Notes under the pieces: model-generated
The model's input: only the letters and a program-made list of their open reading frames with translations
Databases searched by the model: none
What the model was told of the DNA's origin: nothing
Shown here: piece by piece, positions 16,953-25,401 of the stretch
How the letters are laid out: each line of letters opens with the position of its first letter
Numbering within the stretch: position 1 is the first letter of the stretch
Position numbers and translations under genes: made by a program
NCBI GenBank assembly: GCA_964426605.1
Contig: CAYRQK010000001.1
Location: forward strand, 62,001-126,000
From: JAGQNT01 sp964426605
GTDB lineage: Bacteria; Patescibacteriota; Saccharimonadia; Saccharimonadales; UBA4665
Length of the DNA stretch: 64,000 nt
Direction of reading: 5' to 3'

Positions 16953-17513
16953 CTAGGTGTGCATGAACGGCTCGGTTGCAGCCAGCACTTGCGTGTAAAA
17001 GGCGTATGTTGGTTCGATACGCCCTAAGTGCTTGATACGATGAGCGCGCAGAAGTCGCTTGAGTTCCCGGACCGTAATAAACTTGCTCCACTCGACCTCT
17101 TCGCGCTGGGCGTGTATATCCACGGTGTGGTCCGGCAAGACCACGACGTAGATATATATAAAAGCTCGATCTTTTTTGTGCTGCGCGGGCCATGCGCGAT
17201 TTTTGCGGTGAATAGTCACGAAGTGCAGGGCACCTTTCCTTATATCCAGTCCAACCTCTTCGCGTACCTCGCGGATGGCGGCCTCCTCGGGTGTTTCATC
17301 GCTGTCAACGAAACCGCCTACCGAAAAATCGAGGAATCCCGGATGCATGCGCATAGCCGTCGAGCGCTTCTGGATCAATATGTACCCGGTCCGAGTACAG
17401 ACAACCACGTGAACCCCGCGGTGCCACAGGCCTTTTATGAGCGCATCATTAATCTCGGAAGTTTGCCCGGTAGGTTGATTGTTCTTATCGACGATATCTA
17501 TTTTGTTTGGCAT
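16953..17513 (-). CDS. Nudix hydrolase (IPP isomerase-like/YfcD-like)
   Basis: 186 residues. The Nudix box runs from GGFVDSDETPEEAAIREV to REEVGL, with every consensus Glu present. The N-terminus (VDKNNQPTGQTSEI, then LWHRGVHVVVCTRTG) is typical of the IPP isomerase/YfcD branch; the Cys and Glu needed for isomerase activity are not evident, so a diphosphate hydrolase is more likely. Its ATG lies 25 bases after the tRNA-Arg(TCT) 3' end on the same strand, with no terminator between, so it is probably expressed from the tRNA promoter. Confidence 0.85.
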   Translation of the reverse strand: MPNKIDIVDKNNQPTGQTSEINDALIKGLWHRGVHVVVCTRTGYILIQKRSTAMRMHPGFLDFSVGGFVDSDETPEEAAIREVREEVGLDIRKGALHFVTIHRKNRAWPAQHKKDRAFIYIYVVVLPDHTVDIHAQREEVEWSKFITVRELKRLLRAHRIKHLGRIEPTYAFYTQVLAATEPFMHT

Positions 17514-17538
17514 ATAAATAAGTTCGAATTTGGATGTA

Positions 17539-17615
17539 TGGTGCCCCGGGGTGGATTCGAACCACCGACCTTAGGCTTAGAAGTCCTCTGCTCTATCCAG
17601 CTGAGCTACCAGGGC
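17539..17615 (-). tRNA. tRNA-Arg (anticodon TCT)
   Basis: Minus strand, 77 bases with encoded CCA. Acceptor GCCCTGG pairs with CCGGGGC (one G-T). Loop CTTCTAA gives TCT. The anticodon stem GAGGA/GCCTA has mismatches at 27-43 and 31-39, unusual for a working tRNA. Second in a Gly-Arg pair. Confidence 0.85.
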
Positions 17616-17630
17616 GAGCACCATTGCTTG

Positions 17631-17705
17631 TGGTGCGGGTGCGGAGAGTCGAACTCCGATCACCAGTTTGGAAAACTGGGATAATAACCGCTATACGACA
17701 CCCGC
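17631..17705 (-). tRNA. tRNA-Gly (anticodon TCC)
   Basis: Minus strand, 75 bases with encoded CCA. Acceptor GCGGGTG pairs with CACCCGC; anticodon arm CCAGT-TTTCCAA-ACTGG. First gene of the Gly-Arg transcript. Confidence 0.96.
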
Positions 17706-17717
17706 CTAACAGGGGTG

Positions 17718-17792
17718 ATTATAGCGTAAGGACGGAGGTAATGCAAAGTGTAATCTGTTATTATTGAGTACCGAAAGTTGTCTCGAAAAGAT
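17718..17792 (-). promoter_or_regulatory. tRNA-Gly/Arg promoter with one module
   Basis: Minus strand: TTGCAT (17746-17741), 17 bases, TATAAT (17723-17718), CACCCCTGTT. Upstream is a single 69-bp module starting with a degenerate ATCTTTTCGAGA and containing ACTC at the conserved position. Confidence 0.8.
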
Positions 17793-17798
17793 AACAGA

Positions 17799-19319
17799 TT
17801 AGAGCTCGTGCATGACGGTGATCTGGGCGCCGAGGCTATTGAGGCGCTCTGCCAAATCTTCGTAGCCACGCTGAATAGTGTAGATATTGCGCAGGATGCT
17901 GGTGCCGTGCGCCGCTAGCATACCAATGAGTAGCAAGCTGGCTGGCCGCAGTGCTGGTGGGCACACCACGTCGGCCTTGGTGAATCTGGTTGGACCATCG
18001 ACGTACAGACGGTGTGGGTCGGCTAGCTCCACCGTGGCACCGACCTTGGTCATCTCTGTGTAATAAATGGCGCGGTTTTCGTACATCCAATCATGGATCA
18101 ATGTTCTGCCATGCGCCACGCAGGCAATGGGCACAAAGTAGGGCAAATTGTCGGCATTGATGCCCGGATAGGGGTTAGAATGGATCTTTTCGGCCAAGGA
18201 TCGCAGTTTGCCACCGTGCTTGTGGATGGTCAAATCGACCAAGTCGGTTTGACCATTGGCGGCCTTATAGCGTTCGGTTTCGTCGAACTCTAGGCCCATC
18301 TTTTTGAGCTTTTGGAGCTCCATGGCCATAAAGTTGATCGGCACCCGCTCAATGGTGATTTTGGAGTCTGTTGTCACGGCTGCCGATGTAAAGAACATTG
18401 CCTCGATGGGGTCTTCGGCCGGAGCGTAGGTAACATTCTTTTTGATGTCTTTGACGCCGCGGACACGCAGGCTTGTCGTTCCGATACCGTCTATTTTGAC
18501 GCCGAGTTTTTGCAGGTAAAAGCAGACATCTTGCACCATGTAATTGGCAGTTGCAAAGTCGATTATGGTTTCCTCGGGCGTGCGAGCAGCGGCCATCAAG
18601 GCATTTTCGGTAACAGTGTCGCCGGCTTCGTACAAAATGATGCGGCCAGCTGGTTTCTTGTTGACGGCCACGCGGTAGAAGCCGGTCGTCGCCACCACGC
18701 TGAGCCCGAACTCTTCCAGTGCATACAGATGTGGAGCCACGGTGCGGGTGCCCAGTTTGCAGCCACCGGCATAGGGAATCCTGAAGTCGGTAAAATCGTG
18801 CATCAGTGGCCCCATCATCATCAGGACTGAGCGAGTTTTGCGGGCAGCAGTGGCATTGAGCTTGTCGAGCTTTAGTTCGGCGGGGCGGTGGATCTCTAGG
18901 TCATTACCTGGCAACCATTTGACGCGTACACCAATGCTCTCCAGTACCTCGATGATGCGATAGACTTCCTCAATTCGCGGGAAACTCTTGAACGTTGTCA
19001 CGCCCTTGTTCAGCAGGCTGGCACACAACAGGCCGACAGCGGCGTTCTTGCTGGTCTTGAGTACAATACGACCGCTGAGCTCGTGGCCGCCATCAATACG
19101 CAGGTTAACCGCGCCGCTGTTGAGCGTAATGAGTGGCTTGTTCAGGACATCACTCATGCGTCCCAGAGTTTCTAGGCTCAAGTTCTGACCACCGTGTTCG
19201 ATACGGTTGACAGCCGATTGGCTGGTTTTAAGTTTTCGGGCAAATTCGGCCTGCGTCAGACCGCGATCTTGTCGTAGCTGGCTAATCAGCTGGCCGATCT
19301 TCTCATTTGTAGTAAGCAT
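17799..19319 (-). CDS. murA: UDP-GlcNAc 1-carboxyvinyltransferase MurA with N-terminal XRE helix-turn-helix
   Basis: 506 residues, about 80 longer than usual MurA. Residues 5-65 are an XRE/Cro HTH (IGQLISQLRQDRGLTQAEFA, then SQSAVNRIEHG); from about 70 a full EPSP-synthase-type MurA follows (LRIDGGHELSGRI). The catalytic Cys loop is present as AGGCKLGTRTV. MurA makes the first committed peptidoglycan precursor by adding enolpyruvate to UDP-GlcNAc. The HTH suggests the enzyme also binds DNA; its own promoter holds a perfect palindrome. No sign of an artefactual join: one continuous frame. Confidence 0.93.
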   Translation of the reverse strand: MLTTNEKIGQLISQLRQDRGLTQAEFARKLKTSQSAVNRIEHGGQNLSLETLGRMSDVLNKPLITLNSGAVNLRIDGGHELSGRIVLKTSKNAAVGLLCASLLNKGVTTFKSFPRIEEVYRIIEVLESIGVRVKWLPGNDLEIHRPAELKLDKLNATAARKTRSVLMMMGPLMHDFTDFRIPYAGGCKLGTRTVAPHLYALEEFGLSVVATTGFYRVAVNKKPAGRIILYEAGDTVTENALMAAARTPEETIIDFATANYMVQDVCFYLQKLGVKIDGIGTTSLRVRGVKDIKKNVTYAPAEDPIEAMFFTSAAVTTDSKITIERVPINFMAMELQKLKKMGLEFDETERYKAANGQTDLVDLTIHKHGGKLRSLAEKIHSNPYPGINADNLPYFVPIACVAHGRTLIHDWMYENRAIYYTEMTKVGATVELADPHRLYVDGPTRFTKADVVCPPALRPASLLLIGMLAAHGTSILRNIYTIQRGYEDLAERLNSLGAQITVMHEL

Positions 19320-19329
19320 TTATCGCTCC

Positions 19330-19358
19330 AGTATATCATATATGATATAAGTGGTCAA
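19330..19358 (-). promoter_or_regulatory. murA promoter with overlapping palindromic operator
   Basis: Minus strand: TTGACC (19358-19353), 17-base spacer, TATACT (19335-19330). The perfect 18-bp palindrome TATATCATATATGATATA (19332-19349) covers the spacer and most of the -10 box, 13 bases before the ATG. This is where a repressor of this gene would bind; the HTH of MurA itself is the obvious candidate. Confidence 0.75.
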
Positions 19359-19490
19359 TGTTCACGCTAATTGTTTGTGTTGGTGAGCTGGCTAGCATTG
19401 TACACCGTACGTGCGCTACAATCTAGCTATGATTTGACGTACTCCCGCTGACTTCTGCAGAGTGTTACACTAGTAATTAATAGAGGGAGT

Positions 19491-20777
19491 ATGGACATGC
19501 AAGACGACAAAGTGGCGGCCATGATTGCCGGTGAGGAAAAGCGCGAGCGCGAGGGGCTAGAGCTGATTCCGTCCGAAAATTATGTATCGCGCGATGTACT
19601 GGATGCGCTAGGCAGCGTATTTACCAACAAGTACAGCGAGGGCTACCCGGGGCGACGCTACTACGGTGGGCAAGAATTTACTGATCAGGTCGAGAACCTA
19701 GCTATCGAGCGCGCCAAGCAGCTGTTTGGCGCTGACCATGCCAATGTTCAGCCGCACTCTGGCGCTCCGGCAAACGAGGCTGTGTATAGCGCCTGGCTGG
19801 AGCCGGGTGACACCGTTTTAGCTATGGATTTGAGCCACGGCGGCCACCTGACGCACGGCGCCCCCGTGACACGCAGTGCTAAACTGTACAACTTTATTCG
19901 CTACAAGATGAAAGATGTCAGTACTGGCGAAATCGATTACGACGAACTGCGCGAACTGGCGCTCAAGCACAAGCCTAAGATTATTCTGGCTGGTTTCAGT
20001 GCCTACCCGCGTGAACTGGATTACGCCAAGTTTGCCGAGATTGGCCAGGCGGTGGAGGGGTGCCTGCTGATGGCCGACATGGCGCACATCGCCGGCCTGA
20101 TCGTAGCTGGCGTTGCCAAAAACCCGTTCGATTACGGTTTCCATGTCATTACCACCACTACGCACAAGACGTTGCGTGGTCCGCGCGGTGGCTTGATTTT
20201 ATCAAAGGGCACGGTGGGTAATCCGCTAAAAGCGCCCGAAAAGACCCTCGAAAATATCCCGACCCTTATTGACCGCTCTATTTTCCCAGGTATGCAGGGT
20301 GGTCCGCATATGCACGTCATTGCCGCCAAGGCTGTTGCCTTTGGCGAGGCGCTACAGCCCGAATTCAAACAATATGCCGAGCAGATTGTGAAGAACGCTG
20401 CCGTGCTAGCAGGCGAACTGCAAAAGCGTGGTTTTCAGCTGGTAACCGGCGGGACATCCAACCACCTGATACTGGCCGATGTCTATAAAAGTTTTGGTAT
20501 CGATGGTGGTGTGGCTGAACTGGCACTTGATAAAATTGGTCTGACACTCAACAAAAATGCTGTGGCCGACGATCCGCTGCCACCGTTTAAGCCGAGCGGT
20601 ATTCGCTTGGGTACTCCCGCTTTAACGACTCGTGGGCTCACCGAAGAGCACATGGAACAAATCGCCGACTGGATGAAACAAGCCATCGACAGCCGCGACG
20701 ACGACGCCAAATTAGCTGAACTTCATGAGCAGGTCAAGGCTTTCGCCCTGAGATTTCCACTACCTAGTGACAGTTAG
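19491..20777 (+). CDS. glyA: Serine hydroxymethyltransferase
   Basis: 428-residue PLP enzyme that interconverts serine and glycine while charging tetrahydrofolate. The PLP lysine is in TTTTHKTLRGPRGG; IPSENYVS, NKYSEGYPGRRYYGG and MADMAHIAGL are family blocks. Complete. Start ATG 19491 follows GAGGGAGT; Met3 is a possible alternative. Divergent from murA. Partner folate genes (folD, folA, folC) are elsewhere in the window. Confidence 0.97.
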   Translation: MDMQDDKVAAMIAGEEKREREGLELIPSENYVSRDVLDALGSVFTNKYSEGYPGRRYYGGQEFTDQVENLAIERAKQLFGADHANVQPHSGAPANEAVYSAWLEPGDTVLAMDLSHGGHLTHGAPVTRSAKLYNFIRYKMKDVSTGEIDYDELRELALKHKPKIILAGFSAYPRELDYAKFAEIGQAVEGCLLMADMAHIAGLIVAGVAKNPFDYGFHVITTTTHKTLRGPRGGLILSKGTVGNPLKAPEKTLENIPTLIDRSIFPGMQGGPHMHVIAAKAVAFGEALQPEFKQYAEQIVKNAAVLAGELQKRGFQLVTGGTSNHLILADVYKSFGIDGGVAELALDKIGLTLNKNAVADDPLPPFKPSGIRLGTPALTTRGLTEEHMEQIADWMKQAIDSRDDDAKLAELHEQVKAFALRFPLPSDS

Positions 20778-21028
20778 ATTTTGCGTTTGGCGAGCCAGGT
20801 CATGATGACGATGGCTGCGACAAAATTAGGCACAATCCACAACATGGCCTTGTAGGTATTACCGGTGTAAGCGAATGCCACGATGACGGTGTATATCAGA
20901 TATGCAGCGTACGGTATATAGGTGAGCCAACCCTGCCAGCTGACAGGTATGTAGCTGCCGCGAAGCTGTGCATACCATGCACCCTGTTTAATTTTGGACC
21001 GAGTCGATTTGGAAGTTTTTGTTGCCAT
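20774..21028 (-). CDS. Small two-helix membrane protein, unknown
   Basis: 84 residues from ATG 21028. A basic N-terminus (MATKTSKSTRSKIKQG) is followed by two hydrophobic segments (LTYIPYAAYLIYTVIVAFAY and AMLWIVPNFVAAIVIMTWLA) and a KRKI tail. Overlaps the glyA stop by 4 bases, convergent. No family recognised. Confidence 0.65.
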   Translation of the reverse strand: MATKTSKSTRSKIKQGAWYAQLRGSYIPVSWQGWLTYIPYAAYLIYTVIVAFAYTGNTYKAMLWIVPNFVAAIVIMTWLAKRKI

Positions 21029-21149
21029 ATTGCTTATGCTATCACAAAACGCAGTTGTGTCAGATATTTGCCGCCATTTGGGGTTCACATAGTGCGTCGG
21101 GCACGATACACTAGAGCACTACGTAAGCGTAGTTAGAAGGAGTATTTAC

Positions 21150-21362
21150 ATGGCAGATCACGAAAAAGGCAACTTTTCTCAATGGTGGAAGCAACCGCGT
21201 GCGGAGTTCCGTGGCATAGGTACATTGGCGATACGCGACGATATCGACGTTATTGTGGTTGGTGATACGCATCCCGATGGCTTGCCCCCTGTGGCACCGG
21301 TCGAAGTTACGGTGCAGCGTCCAGTACCCGAGCAGTTTACCCAGCGCCCCGACGACCACTAG
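21150..21362 (+). CDS. Small hypothetical protein
   Basis: 70 residues from ATG 21150 with a good ribosome site (GAAGGAG). Soluble, with a proline-rich C-terminus (DGLPPVAPVEVTVQRPVPEQ). An opposite-strand frame overlaps it but lacks a ribosome site. Convergent with murB, overlapping its stop by 4 bases. Confidence 0.6.
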   Translation: MADHEKGNFSQWWKQPRAEFRGIGTLAIRDDIDVIVVGDTHPDGLPPVAPVEVTVQRPVPEQFTQRPDDH

Positions 21363-22390
21363 GGCAGTAGTTCAGGTTCTTGTACGAGGTTGATATCAAA
21401 TTTGGCTTTGACGGCATCGAGGATGGACTGCCGGAAGGCCAGCAGGTCGGCGGTGTTTTTGGCGTGTTCGTTGACGAGTACCAAGGGCTGCGTCGGCCAC
21501 GTGGCCATACCGGTTTCGGCACCGTGAGCGTCTTTGAAACCGGCTTGTTCGATGAGCCAGGCGGCTGAGAGTTTGATGTGGCCATCACTGGTCTCCCAGT
21601 GAGGTATAGAGACTTCTAGGTCGGCCGACAGTTGGGCGTAGGAGCTTTCGTCGATGATAGGGTTGGCAAAAAACGAGCCGTTGTTAGCAATGATTGCGGG
21701 GTCAGGAAGCTTGGCGGAGCGGATGGCAATGACCGCACCGCGGACGGAACTAGGCGAGTAGTCCGAGATACTGTGGTCTTCGAGATAGGCTTGTAGACTG
21801 CCATAAAACGGTGGTTGCAGGCTAGTCTTCGATAGTCGAAGCGTGATAGCGGTGATGATAAAGCGGCCTTTGTCGGTCGTCTTGAAACGGCTGGTACGAT
21901 AGCCGAAGTCACAATCGCTGGCCATGATAGGCACAAAGGTATCGGTCTGCATGTCGTAGGCTTCAACGGTAACTAGTGTGCTGGCAATTTCCTGGCCGTA
22001 CGCCCCCACGTTTTGTACGGGCGTGGCGCCGGCGCTGCCCGGTATCAGACTGAGGCACTCGATGCCACTTAAGCCCGCCTCGACTGTGCGAGCCACCACG
22101 CTATCCCAGTCCTCACCCGCTCCAGCAGTTATATAAAAGGTAGTGTCATCCTCGGGTAGTGATTCATAACGCGTGATTTTGTTCACGATGAGTAGCCCCG
22201 CGAAGCCCTCATCGCGCCAAATAATGTTGCTGCCACCACCGATGACGATGATGGGTAGTTGTTGTGATTTGGCCCATGCTACGGCCTCGGCCAGCTGGGA
22301 CCGATCGTGTATTTCGACCATGTAGCGGGCAGTTCCACCCAGTCGCATGGTGGAAAAGTCGCGCAAAGATACGTTTTGCCTGATATCCAT
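21359..22390 (-). CDS. murB: UDP-N-acetylenolpyruvoylglucosamine reductase MurB
   Basis: 343-residue flavoenzyme that reduces the MurA product to UDP-MurNAc. FAD-binding motifs LRDFSTMRLGG and VIGGGSNIIWRDEG, the GSAGATPVQNVGAYG block and the active-site Ser in NNGSFFANP are present, and the C-terminal domain ends normally. The long Tyr-loop region marks a type I MurB. Divergent from the XRE gene. Confidence 0.95.
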   Translation of the reverse strand: MDIRQNVSLRDFSTMRLGGTARYMVEIHDRSQLAEAVAWAKSQQLPIIVIGGGSNIIWRDEGFAGLLIVNKITRYESLPEDDTTFYITAGAGEDWDSVVARTVEAGLSGIECLSLIPGSAGATPVQNVGAYGQEIASTLVTVEAYDMQTDTFVPIMASDCDFGYRTSRFKTTDKGRFIITAITLRLSKTSLQPPFYGSLQAYLEDHSISDYSPSSVRGAVIAIRSAKLPDPAIIANNGSFFANPIIDESSYAQLSADLEVSIPHWETSDGHIKLSAAWLIEQAGFKDAHGAETGMATWPTQPLVLVNEHAKNTADLLAFRQSILDAVKAKFDINLVQEPELLP

Positions 22391-22472
22391 TTACAGAGCA
22401 TTATACATCCATCATCACTAGTCGATCGCTAATGCTTGCACCCGACGGGGCTTTAGCGTTAACTAGTAGCAG

Positions 22473-23033
22473 ATGAACGATGCAAAACGTGGCAATAATG
22501 TGCCGTACGAAGTATTGGGAACTCGCCTAAAGCGCGTCCGTGAGCGACGCAGCGAAAGCCTCGTAGAGGTATCGGGTGCAGTTGAGATTGAGCCTGACGA
22601 ATTGCAGCGTATCGAGGATGGCCAGATACGACCGAGCGAAGATATCCTGATGTTGCTCATCAACTACTTTAATGTTCAGGATAGCGAAGCCGTCCAGCTA
22701 TGGGAACTGGCTGGCTATGAGAATAATGATGATCACTCCCGTAGCCACCACCAGCAAAATATTTTCGATAAGGCGGCAGTGGTGGTGTTGGCCATGGACG
22801 CGCGGACATTGTATAGCGACGGTGTAGACATTGATATCAACAAAAGTGGTGTGGTTATGAACTTTACGCAAAATGGCGCGACACCCGAGCAGCGTGTCCC
22901 CGTATCCCGCGTTGGCATGAGTTATCAACAGGCTAACGAGGTCTACAAAGCGCTGCAACGCGCGCTGCTCTATGCTGATAGCGGCAAACAACCTCGCCGG
23001 CTATTACCGCCGACCGAGCAAGATATCTCATAG
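22473..23033 (+). CDS. XRE-family transcriptional regulator with C-terminal unknown domain
   Basis: 186 residues. The N-terminal HTH (about 10-70) reads LGTRLKRVRERRSESLVEVS, then DELQRIEDGQ. The C-terminal part (about 95-165) is beta-rich (AAVVVLAMDARTLYSDGVDI) and of unknown fold. Upstream of an ABC exporter and a 36-residue ORF, it may control them, but no operator stands out. Confidence 0.8.
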   Translation: MNDAKRGNNVPYEVLGTRLKRVRERRSESLVEVSGAVEIEPDELQRIEDGQIRPSEDILMLLINYFNVQDSEAVQLWELAGYENNDDHSRSHHQQNIFDKAAVVVLAMDARTLYSDGVDIDINKSGVVMNFTQNGATPEQRVPVSRVGMSYQQANEVYKALQRALLYADSGKQPRRLLPPTEQDIS

Positions 23034-23085
23034 TCCATACGCTTCCCTGAGCCCATAATGAGTGGCAGTAAAGGAGGGCGGATCT

Positions 23086-23196
23086 ATGTCGAAGAAGATT
23101 AGCTGGGACGATATTGCCAAACAACAATACATGTCTATGGACCCCAGCGAACGAGAAGCTTGGCGCGAGATGCGGGCCGTAGTCTACGGCGAGTAA
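23086..23196 (+). CDS. 36-residue protein
   Basis: MSKKISWDDIAKQQYMSMDP and 16 more residues ending in VVYGE. A strong ribosome site (AAAGGAGG) lies 9 bases before ATG 23086. Acidic and basic residues alternate, helix-prone. It sits between the XRE gene and the ABC permease. The ribosome site is the main evidence. Confidence 0.55.
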   Translation: MSKKISWDDIAKQQYMSMDPSEREAWREMRAVVYGE

Positions 23197-23285
23197 TCTC
23201 TCGGTTTATTCATTGTTCTAAGCAAGCTATCAACTTGTGCGTGCTAGATTCGGTGTATACGATGTAATACAAGGATCTAAATTTT

Positions 23286-24719
23286 ATGAACGGAACCAGC
23301 AGGGGTGTCCGCAACGCATTTCGTAATCCGACACGCAGTATCTCAATAGTGGTGATAGTGGGGCTAGCCATTGGGTTGGCGCTGTCGATGCTGGTGGCGC
23401 ACCAGGCGGTTGCCAAAAAGATTGCCAGTGTAAAGTCATCAGTCGGCAATACGATCAGTATTTCGCCGGCTGGCGCACGTGGCTTTGAGGGCGGTGGTAC
23501 GGCGCTGACCGAGGCCGAACTGGCCAAGGTGGCCAAGCTAAGCCACGTCACCAAAGTGGATGAGATATTGAGTGACCGACTAAGCAGTACCGATACCAAT
23601 CTAACCTCGGCAGTCGACTTTGGTAGCCTGGGTCAGCGTTTTGCGCAGCGCTCGAATTCAAATCCACCGCCGCTGAGCGGCGGTGGATTTGGCGGCGGTA
23701 CTAATGGCACAACTGATTTTGCGAGTCGCGCGGCCGAGATTACCGTGATCGGTACGACGACCCCGACCAACTTATCTGGGACACAGGGCGGCGGTACGTT
23801 CAAGCTGACTTCTGGTGCGGCCTTTGCTGGCGATAGTGGCTCCAATGTTGCCTTGATCGGCAAGAGTCTCGCCAGCAAAAACAATCTTAAAGTCGGTTCG
23901 ACATTTACCGCGTACAATGGCACTACGATCACAGTCAAAGGCATCTTTGATGCTGGCAATACCTTTAGCAACAATCAGATCATTATGCCGCTCAAGACCG
24001 TGCAAATCTTGTCCGGCCAAGCGGGCAGCATTACCAGCGCCACCGCGGTGGTCGACTCGGTCACGAATGTAACGAGTGTGACTAAGAGTATTCAGTCAAC
24101 CCTCGGCAGTAGTGTGGCTGATGTCACCAACGATGCTTCCGCCGCCAACACGGCCGTGGCCTCACTCAAGAACATTCAAAGCATTTCGCTGTACAGCTTG
24201 ATTGGTGCGGTTGTTGCTGGTGCGGTCATTATCTTGCTGACTATGATCATGATTGTCCGCGAGCGACGTCGGGAGATTGGTGTGCTCAAGGCAATTGGTG
24301 CCAGCAACATCAAAGTCATGTGGCAATTTATGAGCGAAGCCGTTACGCTCACGCTAGTTGGTGCGATTGTCGGTATTGCCTTTGGTGTGCTGACTGCCAA
24401 GCCAATCACGGACATGCTCGTGAACAATAGTAACAATACGTCATCGAGTAGCCAGACCGTCGGTGTTGGATCGCAGGCTGGCGGCACCCCAACGCGGACA
24501 TTTCATCGGCAATCAAATTTTGCCGACGCCTCTGGCCGTGCCGGACAGCGAGCAAGTAAATTCGTGAGCGGTGGCATCAGTGGTATTACTACAAATGTTG
24601 GTTGGAATATTGTGACCTATGGACTCGGTGTGGCGGTGATCATCGCGCTGGCTGGCAGCGCCGTGGCATCATTCTTCATCGCAAAAGTAAGACCAGCGGA
24701 AGTTATGAGGGCGGACTAA
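23286..24719 (+). CDS. ABC transporter permease (MacB/FtsX type)
   Basis: 477 residues: N-terminal membrane helix (ISIVVIVGLAIGLALSMLVA), a long extracytoplasmic MacB-PCD-like domain (about 45-290) rich in Gly, Ser and Thr, then three C-terminal helices of the FtsX domain (LIGAVVAGAVIILLTMIMIV, RRREIGVLKAIGAS). A Gly/Pro-rich loop and a low-complexity insert near residue 390 are unusual. The stop overlaps the ATPase start. Such pairs export peptides, antibiotics or lipoproteins; the substrate is unknown. Confidence 0.9.
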   Translation: MNGTSRGVRNAFRNPTRSISIVVIVGLAIGLALSMLVAHQAVAKKIASVKSSVGNTISISPAGARGFEGGGTALTEAELAKVAKLSHVTKVDEILSDRLSSTDTNLTSAVDFGSLGQRFAQRSNSNPPPLSGGGFGGGTNGTTDFASRAAEITVIGTTTPTNLSGTQGGGTFKLTSGAAFAGDSGSNVALIGKSLASKNNLKVGSTFTAYNGTTITVKGIFDAGNTFSNNQIIMPLKTVQILSGQAGSITSATAVVDSVTNVTSVTKSIQSTLGSSVADVTNDASAANTAVASLKNIQSISLYSLIGAVVAGAVIILLTMIMIVRERRREIGVLKAIGASNIKVMWQFMSEAVTLTLVGAIVGIAFGVLTAKPITDMLVNNSNNTSSSSQTVGVGSQAGGTPTRTFHRQSNFADASGRAGQRASKFVSGGISGITTNVGWNIVTYGLGVAVIIALAGSAVASFFIAKVRPAEVMRAD

Positions 24720-25390
24720 TGATTGCAGCCAAAGACGTATCCAAAACATTCAAATCCGGCGATACCGATGTACACGCGGTGAACAAGATTAGCTTTACTA
24801 TTCCAGGAGGCCAATTTGCCAGTGTTGTGGGCCGTAGTGGCAGCGGTAAATCGACGCTGCTCAGTCTGCTGGGCGGGCTCGACAAGCCGACCGCCGGCAG
24901 TATTGAGGTCGACGGCAAAGACGTGGCCGTCATGCACGACCACGCGCTTATTAGCTATCGCTGCCAAAAGATTGGCTTCGTGTTCCAAAACTACAACTTG
25001 GTACCCAACCTGACAGCGCTCGAAAACGTTATGCTACCCATGGAGTTTGCGGGTCTTAGTAAGGCCAATCGTGAAAAGCGGGCCAGGGAACTACTCGCAC
25101 AAGTTGGGCTTACCGACGATCAGGTACTTCGCAAGCCCGGTCGCCTGAGCGGTGGCCAGCAGCAGCGCGTCAGCATTGCCCGCGCGCTCGCTAACAAGCC
25201 CAAACTTATCCTGGCCGACGAACCAACCGGCAACCTTGATAGCGCCACCGGCAAGATGATCTTCGATCTTTTGCACGACCTGGCCAAGTCCGAAAATACG
25301 ACTATCATTGTGGTCACTCACGACCTATCCATTGCCGGTCGAACCGACAAGACATTCACCCTTAGCGACGGTACCCTCAGCGAAAAGTAA
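24719..25390 (+). CDS. ABC transporter ATP-binding protein (MacB/LolD type)
   Basis: 223 residues from ATG 24719, whose A overlaps the permease stop TAA. Walker A GRSGSGKST, Q-loop FVFQNYNLVPN, signature LSGGQQQR, Walker B LILADEPTGNLDS and switch His VVTHD are all present. Works with the upstream permease as a two-gene exporter. Confidence 0.95.
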   Translation: MIAAKDVSKTFKSGDTDVHAVNKISFTIPGGQFASVVGRSGSGKSTLLSLLGGLDKPTAGSIEVDGKDVAVMHDHALISYRCQKIGFVFQNYNLVPNLTALENVMLPMEFAGLSKANREKRARELLAQVGLTDDQVLRKPGRLSGGQQQRVSIARALANKPKLILADEPTGNLDSATGKMIFDLLHDLAKSENTTIIVVTHDLSIAGRTDKTFTLSDGTLSEK

Positions 25391-25401
25391 GCGCGTAGCC
25401 C

